Below, piece after piece: positions 49,093-57,727 of a DNA stretch of 64,000 nucleotides. Every line of letters begins with the position of its first letter. The stretch's first letter is position 1. A model generated the notes under the pieces. The model ran no database searches. It had not been told where the DNA came from and saw nothing but the letters and a program-made list of their open reading frames with translations. The stretch is from contig NZ_WTLI01000015.1 in NCBI RefSeq assembly GCF_011421635.1, forward strand, positions 1 to 64,000, read 5' to 3'. The position numbers were made by a program, and so were the translations under genes. The stretch comes from Paenibacillus turpanensis. Lineage in GTDB: Bacteria; Bacillota; Bacilli; Paenibacillales; YIM-B00363.

Positions 49093-50196
49093 ATGACGCT
49101 GCGCACAGAAGAACTCTTATTGAACGTAGGACCTCAGCATCCAAGTACGCACGGCGTATTCCGTATCGTGGTAAAGCTGGACGGCGAGGTGATCCGCGAG
49201 GCGATTCCGGTGATGGGTTATCTTCATCGCGGAACGGAAAAGCTGGCCGAAAACCTGACGTATACCCAAATCATCCCATACACCGACCGGATGGACTATG
49301 TATCGGCCATGACGAACAACTACGTGCTTTGTAACGCCGTAGAGACGCTCATGCAGCTGGAAATCCCGGAGAAGGCGGAATATCTTCGCCTTATCGTCAT
49401 GGAGCTGCAGCGGATTGCCAGTCATCTCGTGTGGTGGGGAACGTACCTGCTCGATATCGGGGCAATGAGTCCGTTTCTATATGCGTTTCGTGACCGTGAA
49501 ATCATTATCAATTTGTTTAATGAATTATGCGGCGCGCGCCTTACGTATTTCTACATGCGTGTCGGCGGCGTAAAATGGGACGCGCCGGAGGGCTGGATTC
49601 AGAAGGTTCGCGAGTTCATTCCTTATATGAGAGAGAAGCTCGAAGAATACAACACACTGGTCAGCGGCAATGAGATTTTCTTGGCCCGGATCAAGGGGAT
49701 TGGCAAGTACGATGCGCAAACCGCAATCGATTACGGCTTGAGCGGGGTCAACCTTCGCTGTACCGGCATAAACTGGGATTTGCGCAAGGATCAGCCGTAC
49801 AGCATTTATAACCGGTTTGATTTTGATGTGCCCGTTTCCACGAATGGAGATTGCTATGACCGGTATTTGCTGCGGATCGAAGAAATGCGGCAGAGCCTGC
49901 GCATTCTCGAGCAAGCGGTTGAGCAGTTCCCGCATGAAGGCGAAATTATGGGCAAGGTTCCGCGCGTCATTCGACCGCCGGAAGGGGAAGTGTACTCCCG
50001 CATTGAATCGCCGCGAGGAGAAATTGGCTGCTACATCATTTCCAAAGGGAAAGATAAGCCGTTCCGCATGAAATTCCGTCGTCCATCGTTCGTAAACCTG
50101 CAAATCCTGCCGAAGCTGCTCGAGGGCGAGACGATGACGAACCTGATTACGATTTTGGGCGCCATCGACATTGTCGTCGGGGAGGTTGACGCGTAA
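49093..50196 (+). CDS. nuoD: NADH-quinone oxidoreductase subunit D
   Basis: 367 residues. Quinone-site subunit: LLNVGPQHPSTHGVFRIV and YLHRGTEKLAE at the N-terminus, RIESPRGEIGCYI near the end. The Ni-binding cysteines of hydrogenases are absent, as expected. It ends overlapping the nuoH ATG by one base. Confidence 0.97.
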   Translation: MTLRTEELLLNVGPQHPSTHGVFRIVVKLDGEVIREAIPVMGYLHRGTEKLAENLTYTQIIPYTDRMDYVSAMTNNYVLCNAVETLMQLEIPEKAEYLRLIVMELQRIASHLVWWGTYLLDIGAMSPFLYAFRDREIIINLFNELCGARLTYFYMRVGGVKWDAPEGWIQKVREFIPYMREKLEEYNTLVSGNEIFLARIKGIGKYDAQTAIDYGLSGVNLRCTGINWDLRKDQPYSIYNRFDFDVPVSTNGDCYDRYLLRIEEMRQSLRILEQAVEQFPHEGEIMGKVPRVIRPPEGEVYSRIESPRGEIGCYIISKGKDKPFRMKFRRPSFVNLQILPKLLEGETMTNLITILGAIDIVVGEVDA

Positions 50197-51200
50197 TGGA
50201 TAGCTTATTGCAAGGAAGCTTGACGCTTGGCAAGTTTTCGATGTTTCTGCTGGTCGGCGTTGTACTGCTGATGCTGGTGCTGGGCTTCGTTACCTACGCC
50301 ATCTACTTTGAGCGGAAGGTCATCGGCTGGATGCAGCTGCGGATCGGCCCGAACCGGGTAGGTCCTTTCGGCCTGCTCCAATCGGTAGCGGACGTACTGA
50401 AGCTGCTGCTCAAAGAGGACACGATTCCGCGTAAGGCGGAGCGGACGCTGTTCATTCTCGCTCCGGTAATCACATTTGTGCCATCTTTCGCGGTGCTGGC
50501 GACGATACCGTACACGCAAAACTGGTTTCCGGCTGACCTCAATGTCGGTCTGCTCTATTATGTCGCATTATCGGGCATTTCTACGATCGGCATTATTCTT
50601 GGCGGCTGGGCGTCCAACAACAAATACTCGCTGCTTGGCGGGATGCGTTCTGCGGCGCAGATGATCTCGTACGAGGTGCCGCTCGTCTTGTCGACGGTCG
50701 GGGTCGTACTGCTGTCCGGCAGCTTGAGCCTGCGCAGCATCGTAGAAGGCCAAGGCGACAACTTCTGGGAGTGGAATTTCCTCCCGCAAATTATCGGCTT
50801 CGGCGTCTTTATTATTGCCGCGGTTTCCGAGCTGAACCGCACCCCGTTTGACCTGCCGGAGGCAGAGTCGGAGCTGGTTGCGGGCTACCACGTCGAGTAC
50901 AGCGGCTTCCGCTTTGCCTTTTTCATGCTTGCGGAATACGTATATGTTTACGCGATTGCCTGCTTGACGACGGTGCTCTTCCTTGGCGGCTGGCATGCGC
51001 CGCTGGCGATTCTTGATTTTATCCCGGGGATCATCTGGTTCCTGCTGAAGTTTACGTTTGTGGTATTCTTCCTGTTCTGGATCCGGGCAACGATGCCGCG
51101 GATTCGTGTCGATCAGCTCATGAGCTTAGGCTGGAAGTGGCTGCTGCCGCTGGCCTTGATTAATATTTTTATTACTGCGATCGTGAAGCAGTTCATCTAA
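50196..51200 (+). CDS. nuoH: NADH-quinone oxidoreductase subunit H
   Basis: 334 residues, about eight membrane helices. Motifs ERKVIGWMQLRIGPNRVGP, FDLPEAESELVAGYHVEYSG and RATMPRIRVDQLMSLGWK line the quinone entry chamber. Confidence 0.97.
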   Translation: MDSLLQGSLTLGKFSMFLLVGVVLLMLVLGFVTYAIYFERKVIGWMQLRIGPNRVGPFGLLQSVADVLKLLLKEDTIPRKAERTLFILAPVITFVPSFAVLATIPYTQNWFPADLNVGLLYYVALSGISTIGIILGGWASNNKYSLLGGMRSAAQMISYEVPLVLSTVGVVLLSGSLSLRSIVEGQGDNFWEWNFLPQIIGFGVFIIAAVSELNRTPFDLPEAESELVAGYHVEYSGFRFAFFMLAEYVYVYAIACLTTVLFLGGWHAPLAILDFIPGIIWFLLKFTFVVFFLFWIRATMPRIRVDQLMSLGWKWLLPLALINIFITAIVKQFI

Positions 51201-51215
51201 AGGAGGGGTAGGTCC

Positions 51216-51674
51216 ATGAAAGGATTGGTCAAAGGCCTCGGTGTAACATTTAAGAACATGACCAAGAAAAAAGTGACCTATGCGTATCCCGACGTTCCGC
51301 TGGATTTGCCGGATCGGTTTCGCGGCGTGCAGCATTTTGACCCGGAGAAATGCATCGTGTGCAACCAGTGTGCGCGGATTTGTCCGACAGAGTGCATTAC
51401 GCTGACCGGTAAGGCAAACCCTGACCCGGAGAAAAAGGGCAAGGTTATCGATACGTACGATATCAACTTCGAAATTTGCATCCTGTGCGATCTTTGCACA
51501 GAGGTTTGCCCGACGGAAGCGATTGTAATGACGAACAATTTCGAGCTCGCGACGTACAGCCGCGACGATTTGTTCAAAAACCTGGAATGGCTGAACGACA
51601 ACAACACGAACGTCCGGAAGGATCAGAACGGCCAGGCTGCTGCAATGGCGGCTAAAGGAGGTTCGAAGGCGTGA
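51216..51674 (+). CDS. nuoI: NADH-quinone oxidoreductase subunit I
   Basis: 152 residues with two 4Fe-4S motifs, CIVCNQCARICPTEC and CILCDLCTEVCPTEA. It relays electrons to NuoB. ATG with AAAGGAGGGG upstream. Confidence 0.97.
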   Translation: MKGLVKGLGVTFKNMTKKKVTYAYPDVPLDLPDRFRGVQHFDPEKCIVCNQCARICPTECITLTGKANPDPEKKGKVIDTYDINFEICILCDLCTEVCPTEAIVMTNNFELATYSRDDLFKNLEWLNDNNTNVRKDQNGQAAAMAAKGGSKA

Positions 51675-52171
51675 CGTTTACGGGAGAGTTTTTTATGTTT
51701 TTTATCCTGGCGTTGTTCGCCATTGGTGGAGCGATCTTTACGATCAGCTTCACCAAGGTTATACATATGGCGGTATCGCTGGCATTTACGTTTCTCAGCT
51801 TAGGCGGCTTATATGTCATGCTGGAAGCGGAGTTCGTCGCTTTTGTACAGATTTTGATTTACGCGGGCGCGGTATCGATTTTAATGATTTTCGGCATTAT
51901 GATGACGAAGCATCAGGGCGATGAGGAGCAGCCGAAGCGTAAGCTGCATAACGGACTGCTGCTGGTGGGCTCGGTGGCACTGTTCGGGATTTTGTTCTAT
52001 GCGATTCAGCAAAGCGTGTTTCCAGATCAGGATTTGCAGATCGCGGACAACACGAGAGCAATCGGCGAGCAGCTGTTTACGAAATATGTGATTCCGTTTG
52101 AAATTGTTTCGGTGCTGCTGACGGTGGCCTTCGTCGGCGCCATTATTATCGCAAAGAGGGAGGAGGAGTAA
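51671..52171 (+). CDS. nuoJ: NADH-quinone oxidoreductase subunit J
   Basis: 166 residues, five membrane helices, including the conserved [20 protein letters not shown]. The GTG start overlaps the nuoI stop. Confidence 0.95.
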   Translation: MTFTGEFFMFFILALFAIGGAIFTISFTKVIHMAVSLAFTFLSLGGLYVMLEAEFVAFVQILIYAGAVSILMIFGIMMTKHQGDEEQPKRKLHNGLLLVGSVALFGILFYAIQQSVFPDQDLQIADNTRAIGEQLFTKYVIPFEIVSVLLTVAFVGAIIIAKREEE

Positions 52172-52172
52172 G

Positions 52173-52484
52173 ATGGCGAACATCGCCTCGTCCTATTTGA
52201 CATTGGCTGCGATCCTGTTCTGCGTAGGGCTCTACGGTGCTCTATCCAAGAAAAACGGGGTCATCGTGCTGTTCTCCATTGAATTAATGCTGAACGCGGT
52301 GAACTTGAATTTGATCGCTTTTGCCAAGTACGGTCTTGTCCCGTCCATTACCGGTCAAATCTTCTCGCTGTTCAGCATTAGCGTAGCCGCGGCTGAGGCA
52401 GCGGTTGGTATTGCGATTTTGATCTTGCTCTATCGGAACAAAGGAACGACTAACGTCCCCGAAATGGACGAGATGAAGCATTAG
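52173..52484 (+). CDS. nuoK: NADH-quinone oxidoreductase subunit K
   Basis: 103 residues, three helices. Conserved Glu residues in [14 protein letters not shown] and [14 protein letters not shown] are the proton-path Glu of this MrpC-like subunit. Confidence 0.96.
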   Translation: MANIASSYLTLAAILFCVGLYGALSKKNGVIVLFSIELMLNAVNLNLIAFAKYGLVPSITGQIFSLFSISVAAAEAAVGIAILILLYRNKGTTNVPEMDEMKH

Positions 52485-52496
52485 GAGGGTTCGCAT

Positions 52497-54368
52497 ATGA
52501 GTTCCGTTTACTCCCAATACGCTTGGCTCGTTCCGATGTTTCCGCTGCTGGCGTATTTGATATTAACTGCCATGGGAAGGCAGCTTCGGCAGGCCGGAGC
52601 CTTCGTGGGAATCCTTGCATCGTTCGGCGCGTTCGTGCTGTCCGTGCTCATTTTCATGGAGCGCCTGGGCGGTGCACAGGACTACACGTGGAATGGCTGG
52701 AGATGGATTGAAATCGGCGAGTTCGCCGTCAACATGGGCTTTGAGATTAACAACCTCAACGCGCTCATGCTGGTGGTGGTGACGCTGGTCAGCTTCTTGG
52801 TCAACTTGTATTCAAAAGGATATATGGCCGAGGATGACCGCATGACCGTATTTTTCAGTTATATTGCGCTGTTCACGTTTTCGATGCTCGGTCTCGTTAT
52901 TTCCGTGAATTTGTTTATGCTCTTTATCTTCTGGGAGCTTGTCGGTGTCTGCTCGTTCCTGCTTGTCGGCTTCTGGTATTTCAAGCCGGAGGCAAGAGCG
53001 GCGGCGAAAAAAGCGTTTATCGTTACGCGCATCGGCGATCTCGGACTGTTCATCGCGCTGCTCATGCTCTTCGTGTATATGCCGGGGCATGCTCTCGATT
53101 TCAGCTCGATTCACAACGCGTTTAGCGGCGGAGCCATCGGGGGCAGCATTGCTACGACGATTGCGCTGCTGATCTTTGTCGGCGCGATCGGCAAGTCGGG
53201 CCAGTTCCCGCTGCATACGTGGCTGCCGGACGCGATGGAAGGCCCGACGCCGATCTCCGCGCTGATCCACGCGGCGACGATGGTTGCGGCCGGCGTGTAC
53301 TTGATCGCGCGGACGCACAGTGTGTTTGTCGCATCGGAAGACGCGCTGCGCGTGGTCGCGTATCTTGGCGCGTTTACGGCGATTTTCGCCGCGACGATTG
53401 CGATTGCGCAGAACGATATTAAGCGCATCCTGGCGTATTCGACTGTCAGCCAGCTGGGCTACATGGTGATGGCGCTGGGCCTTGGCACGGAAGCCGGTTA
53501 TACCGGCGGTGTGTTCCATCTCGCAACGCATGCGTTCTTTAAGGCGCTGCTGTTCCTTGGAGCAGGCAGCGTAATCCATGCGGTGCATGAGCAGGATATC
53601 CGCAAGATGGGCGGCGTCGGCCGGCACATGAAGGTGACGGCGTGGACGTTCGCCATCGGGATGCTGGCGCTCTCCGGCATCGTGCCGCTGTCCGGCTTCT
53701 GGTCGAAGGATACGATCCTTTCGGCGGCGCTAGAGGTGAACCCGCTGCTGTTCTGGGTAGGCCTTATTACCGCGCTGTTTACCGCGTTCTACATGGCGCG
53801 TCTGTTCTTCCTCGTATTTACCGGCAAACCGCGCAGCGACATGCATCCGCATGAATCGCCTGCGGTAATGACGGTTCCGCTGCTTGTGCTGGCGGTACTT
53901 GCTGTGGTCGCGGGCTTTGCGTATACGCCGATGAACCCTTGGTTCGGCGAATGGCTGACCGGCGTGCATGGCGGCGAGAAGGTGCATTGGGACGTGATTC
54001 TGCTGTCTACCGCAGTGGGCTTAGGCGGTCTGGCGCTTGGTTACTTGCTTTACGGCCGCAAGTCCGGAGCCGACGAAGCGTTCGAGGGCGGGGCGCCGGG
54101 CTTGTACCGGGTGCTCAACCGCAAGTATTACATCGATGAGCTGTATCAAGCGGTAATCGTTGCGCCGCTGCGCGGACTAGGCGCCCTGCTGGAGCTGTTT
54201 GACCGCTATGTGGTGGACGGCGTTGTAAAGCTGGCATCCGGTCTCATGTTCGGCATCGGTCGTGCCGGTGCTCGCGTGCAGAACGGTCAGGTGCAAACCT
54301 ACGGCCTGCTGATGCTGCTCGGGTTCCTTGTATTTGTCGTCGTGTTTGTGGGAAGGAGGCTGTTCTAA
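52497..54368 (+). CDS. nuoL: NADH-quinone oxidoreductase subunit L
   Basis: 623 residues, the longest antiporter-like subunit. Conserved motifs FIFWELVGVCSFLLVGFWY (Glu), GKSGQFPLHTWLPDAMEGPTP (Lys), ALIHAATMVAAG and KRILAYSTVSQLGYM. A C-terminal amphipathic arm is expected. ATG with AGGAGG upstream. Confidence 0.97.
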   Translation: MSSVYSQYAWLVPMFPLLAYLILTAMGRQLRQAGAFVGILASFGAFVLSVLIFMERLGGAQDYTWNGWRWIEIGEFAVNMGFEINNLNALMLVVVTLVSFLVNLYSKGYMAEDDRMTVFFSYIALFTFSMLGLVISVNLFMLFIFWELVGVCSFLLVGFWYFKPEARAAAKKAFIVTRIGDLGLFIALLMLFVYMPGHALDFSSIHNAFSGGAIGGSIATTIALLIFVGAIGKSGQFPLHTWLPDAMEGPTPISALIHAATMVAAGVYLIARTHSVFVASEDALRVVAYLGAFTAIFAATIAIAQNDIKRILAYSTVSQLGYMVMALGLGTEAGYTGGVFHLATHAFFKALLFLGAGSVIHAVHEQDIRKMGGVGRHMKVTAWTFAIGMLALSGIVPLSGFWSKDTILSAALEVNPLLFWVGLITALFTAFYMARLFFLVFTGKPRSDMHPHESPAVMTVPLLVLAVLAVVAGFAYTPMNPWFGEWLTGVHGGEKVHWDVILLSTAVGLGGLALGYLLYGRKSGADEAFEGGAPGLYRVLNRKYYIDELYQAVIVAPLRGLGALLELFDRYVVDGVVKLASGLMFGIGRAGARVQNGQVQTYGLLMLLGFLVFVVVFVGRRLF

Positions 54369-56000
54369 ATGTTTGGAGATTTTCCGATCTTGACGGTGCT
54401 CACCTTCTCCCCGCTGCTTGGCATACTGGCGCTGGCGCTGATTCCGAAGGATAAAGGCCGTGCGCTGAAAATGGTGTTTCTCCTGGGCGCATCGCTGCCG
54501 CTCGTGCTGGCGGTGCTGCTGTATCAGGATTTTAATAAGACGTCCGGACTTTCGCAGTACGAGGAAAGCTACCGCTGGATTGAGATTGCGCTGAATAAGG
54601 AAGCGGGAGTCGTCAATCAGTTCTCCGAGTACGTGCTGCAGCTCGGATACACCCTGGGCATTGACGGCTTGTCGCTGCCGATGGTGTTTTTAACCGCGCT
54701 GGTCGGCCTGATGGCGGCCATTGCCTCTGTGCATATCAAGAAACGGTGGAAGGCGTATTATATTTGGTTTTTGCTGCTGCAAATCGGCATGCTGGGCGTG
54801 TTTATGGCTCGCGATCTGTTCCTGTTCTTCGTTTTCTTTGAAATTACGCTGATCCCGATGTTTTTCCTCATCGGCATTTGGGGCTACAACAACCGGGAGC
54901 GTGCGGCAAATAAATTTTTGATTTACAACGGGATCGGCTCTGCGGCGATGCTGCTGGCGTTCCTTATGCTGATCGTGACCGCAGGCTTTGTAATCGATGA
55001 AAAGCCGGGAGCGCCGACGATCAGCTATACGGCCAACTACGATGTAATCGCTAAGAATTTAACGGATCCGGAAGCGCTGGTTAATATCGGGCCGGAGCAA
55101 TTCCCGAACAGTCCGTTCTACGCTTCACCAGAGCTGAAATGGGCGATGTTCATCCTGCTCGTGGTCGCCTTCGGCATTAAGCTGCCGATCTTCCCGTTCC
55201 ACACGTGGATGCTGCGCGTACATACCGAGGCTCCGCCTTCGGTCGTCATGATCCATTCCGGGATCCTGCTGAAGATGGGGGCCTACGGCTTGATTCGGTA
55301 CGGCGTGCTGCTATTTCCGGAGCAGGCCAAGGCTTGGGCAATGCTGCTGGCGATTCTCGGGGTGATTAACATTTTGTACGGCGCGGTGCTTGCTTTTGTG
55401 CAAAAGGAATTCCGCCTCGTGCTGGCCTACTCCAGTATCAGCCACATGGGCATTTGTTTGCTCGGGATTGCGGCGCTGAGTGAAATCGGACTGCAGGGCG
55501 CGGTGTTCCAAATGGTATCCCACGGGCTTATTTCCGCGCTGATGTTCCTGCTTGTCGGCAGCATCTACGAGCGTACGAACACGACCAGGCTGGATGAGCT
55601 GGGCGGATTGGCCAAAGCGGTACCATTCATGGCGGGGATTTTGCTCGTTGCGGGGATGGCTTCCCTTGGACTTCCGGGGCTGTCCGGCTTTATCAGCGAG
55701 TTCCTCGCCTTCTTGGGACTGTTTGAAGTCATGCCGATCATTACTGTGGTTGGTATGATCGGGATCGTTCTGGCGGCCGTCTATGTGCTTCGCGCGGTCA
55801 TGGCGATAACATACGGGCCGATTGCGGAACACCACAAAGGCTTAAAGGATGCGCGATTCATCGAGACGATTCCGATGATCACGCTGGTTGCGTTTATTTT
55901 ATTGATCGGGATTTATCCGGCGGTGCTGAGCGAACCGATCCGGCAGACGATCCTGACGCTTGTCGATACGATTCAAAGCTCAGGAAAGGTAGGGGGATAA
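54369..56000 (+). CDS. nuoM: NADH-quinone oxidoreductase subunit M
   Basis: 543 residues. Antiporter-like membrane subunit; FFVFFEITLIPMFFLIGIWG (Glu), FPFHTWMLRVHTEAPPSVVM and LVLAYSSISHMGICLLG are the proton-pathway signatures. The start codon immediately follows the nuoL stop. Confidence 0.97.
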   Translation: MFGDFPILTVLTFSPLLGILALALIPKDKGRALKMVFLLGASLPLVLAVLLYQDFNKTSGLSQYEESYRWIEIALNKEAGVVNQFSEYVLQLGYTLGIDGLSLPMVFLTALVGLMAAIASVHIKKRWKAYYIWFLLLQIGMLGVFMARDLFLFFVFFEITLIPMFFLIGIWGYNNRERAANKFLIYNGIGSAAMLLAFLMLIVTAGFVIDEKPGAPTISYTANYDVIAKNLTDPEALVNIGPEQFPNSPFYASPELKWAMFILLVVAFGIKLPIFPFHTWMLRVHTEAPPSVVMIHSGILLKMGAYGLIRYGVLLFPEQAKAWAMLLAILGVINILYGAVLAFVQKEFRLVLAYSSISHMGICLLGIAALSEIGLQGAVFQMVSHGLISALMFLLVGSIYERTNTTRLDELGGLAKAVPFMAGILLVAGMASLGLPGLSGFISEFLAFLGLFEVMPIITVVGMIGIVLAAVYVLRAVMAITYGPIAEHHKGLKDARFIETIPMITLVAFILLIGIYPAVLSEPIRQTILTLVDTIQSSGKVGG

Positions 56001-56003
56001 CGT

Positions 56004-57521
56004 ATGGATTCGATGCAAAGGCTGAGCGCCTCCGATCTCGTTTATCTGCTTCCTGAGCTCGTTCTTGTCGGAGCAGCGGTCCTGCTGACGCTGCTGGACC
56101 TGTTCCTGCCGAAATCGGCCGGTCGGCACACGATTGGTGTGCTGGCGCTGGTCAGCTTGCTGGTGTCGGGCTTCTTCGCCTTCCAGCAGCTTGGCATGGA
56201 AAATCCGGTCTCGCTGTTGTCGGGAAGCTTCCGGGTGGATGATTTTTCTGCGCTATTTAAGCTAATCCTGCTTGGCTCTACAGCGTTCATTGTGCTGCTG
56301 GGCTTGGGGCAGGAGGAAAAGCAGGGCATTGTGCATCGCGGGGAATTTTATTATCTGCTGCTGCCGGCCGTCCTAGGCGGGATGGTGATGGCATCGTCGG
56401 CGGATATGATCACAATGTTCGTCGGCCTGGAAACACTCAGCATTTCTTCTTATGTGCTAGTCGCCCTAGCGAAGCAGAAAACCGTTTCTAACGAGGGAGC
56501 GTACAAGTATGTTGTAATGGGCGGGATTTCGACCGCGTTCATCCTATACGGCATGTCATTCCTCTACGGGCTGTCCGGTTCGACCCATCTGGGGCAAATC
56601 AATGCGGCGTTAGCGCAGCATGGCGGCTCGTATGAGTTGCTTATCTACGTGAGCTTTTTCCTGCTGCTGACGGGCTTTGGCTTTAAAATCGCGGCAGCGC
56701 CGTTCCATGCGTGGGCGCCGGATGTGTACCAGGGGGCACCGACACCGGTGGCTGCATTCCTTGCGGTCGTATCCAAAGGAGCCGCTATCGCGCTGATGTT
56801 CCGCTTCCTGTTTAATGTGTACTATGGAATTGTCGATCCGAATGTGAGTGCGCTGGAGAACGACTTCTTCTTGGCGATTGGCGTGCTTGCCGCCGCAGCG
56901 ATGATTATCGGTAACGCGATGGCGCTCAAGCAAACGAACGCAAAGCGGCTGCTCGCCTTATCAGGCGTAGCGAATGCCGGTTATTTGCTAGTGCCGATTG
57001 CCGCGCATTTTAACACGATTCATTTCTCCAATGCGGCGGAAATGATGTATTATCTCATCGCTTACGCGCTTATGAATATCGGCGCCTTCGCCCTGCTCAT
57101 GATCGTCAGCTCATCGGCGGGTCATGAGGAGCTGCGCGGCTTCGCCGGATTGTATCACCGTGCGCCTTGGACGGCCATTGCGGGAGTATTGATCGTCATT
57201 TCGCTGGCGGGCCTTCCGATTTCCGGCGGATTCTTCGGGAAGCTGTTTATTATGTTCGGCACGATGCAGGTGCAAAAATATTGGCTTGCCGCCATTATGA
57301 TCGTCACGAGCGTAGCTTCCTTCTACTATTACTTTGGGCTGATTCGCCAAATGTTCATGCGGCCGGGGGATGATGCGCAGGAGGTGCGTGTACCTTGGAA
57401 CCTTGGCGCCGTGCTTTGGATCATGGCCCTCGGGGGGCTGCTGCTAGGCTTATTCCCGCAGTGGGTGCTTACAGCACTGAATGACTTGATCGCTTTAAGC
57501 GTTGATTTATTTGAGAGATAA
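56004..57521 (+). CDS. nuoN: NADH-quinone oxidoreductase subunit N
   Basis: 505 residues. Third antiporter-like subunit with FVGLETLSISSYVLVAL, KIAAAPFHAWAPDVYQGAPT and AKRLLALSGVANAGYLLV. Last gene of the operon. There are no nuoE, nuoF or nuoG genes in or beside the cluster. Confidence 0.97.
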   Translation: MDSMQRLSASDLVYLLPELVLVGAAVLLTLLDLFLPKSAGRHTIGVLALVSLLVSGFFAFQQLGMENPVSLLSGSFRVDDFSALFKLILLGSTAFIVLLGLGQEEKQGIVHRGEFYYLLLPAVLGGMVMASSADMITMFVGLETLSISSYVLVALAKQKTVSNEGAYKYVVMGGISTAFILYGMSFLYGLSGSTHLGQINAALAQHGGSYELLIYVSFFLLLTGFGFKIAAAPFHAWAPDVYQGAPTPVAAFLAVVSKGAAIALMFRFLFNVYYGIVDPNVSALENDFFLAIGVLAAAAMIIGNAMALKQTNAKRLLALSGVANAGYLLVPIAAHFNTIHFSNAAEMMYYLIAYALMNIGAFALLMIVSSSAGHEELRGFAGLYHRAPWTAIAGVLIVISLAGLPISGGFFGKLFIMFGTMQVQKYWLAAIMIVTSVASFYYYFGLIRQMFMRPGDDAQEVRVPWNLGAVLWIMALGGLLLGLFPQWVLTALNDLIALSVDLFER

Positions 57522-57551
57522 GTCACGAGTTGGATTTTTCTTTTTGACTTC

Positions 57552-57582
57552 GGCTCCATGCTCCGGCATGGGGCCTTTTTTT
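57552..57582 (+). terminator. Terminator of the nuo operon
   Basis: GGCTCCATGC (57552-57561) and GCATGGGGCC (57566-57575) with one wobble, then seven T. Confidence 0.9.
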
Positions 57583-57727
57583 ATGCAGTCGATCGACGGG
57601 CATCCCATCATTTACAAGGACAAGCCCACACATAATTTAAAATTTGAAAGAGGAAATAAAGGCGGTCTGGAGAATATAAATATTTTCGGAAGAACGTGAG
57701 AATGGGGAAACAGGAGAAATTTTCGCG

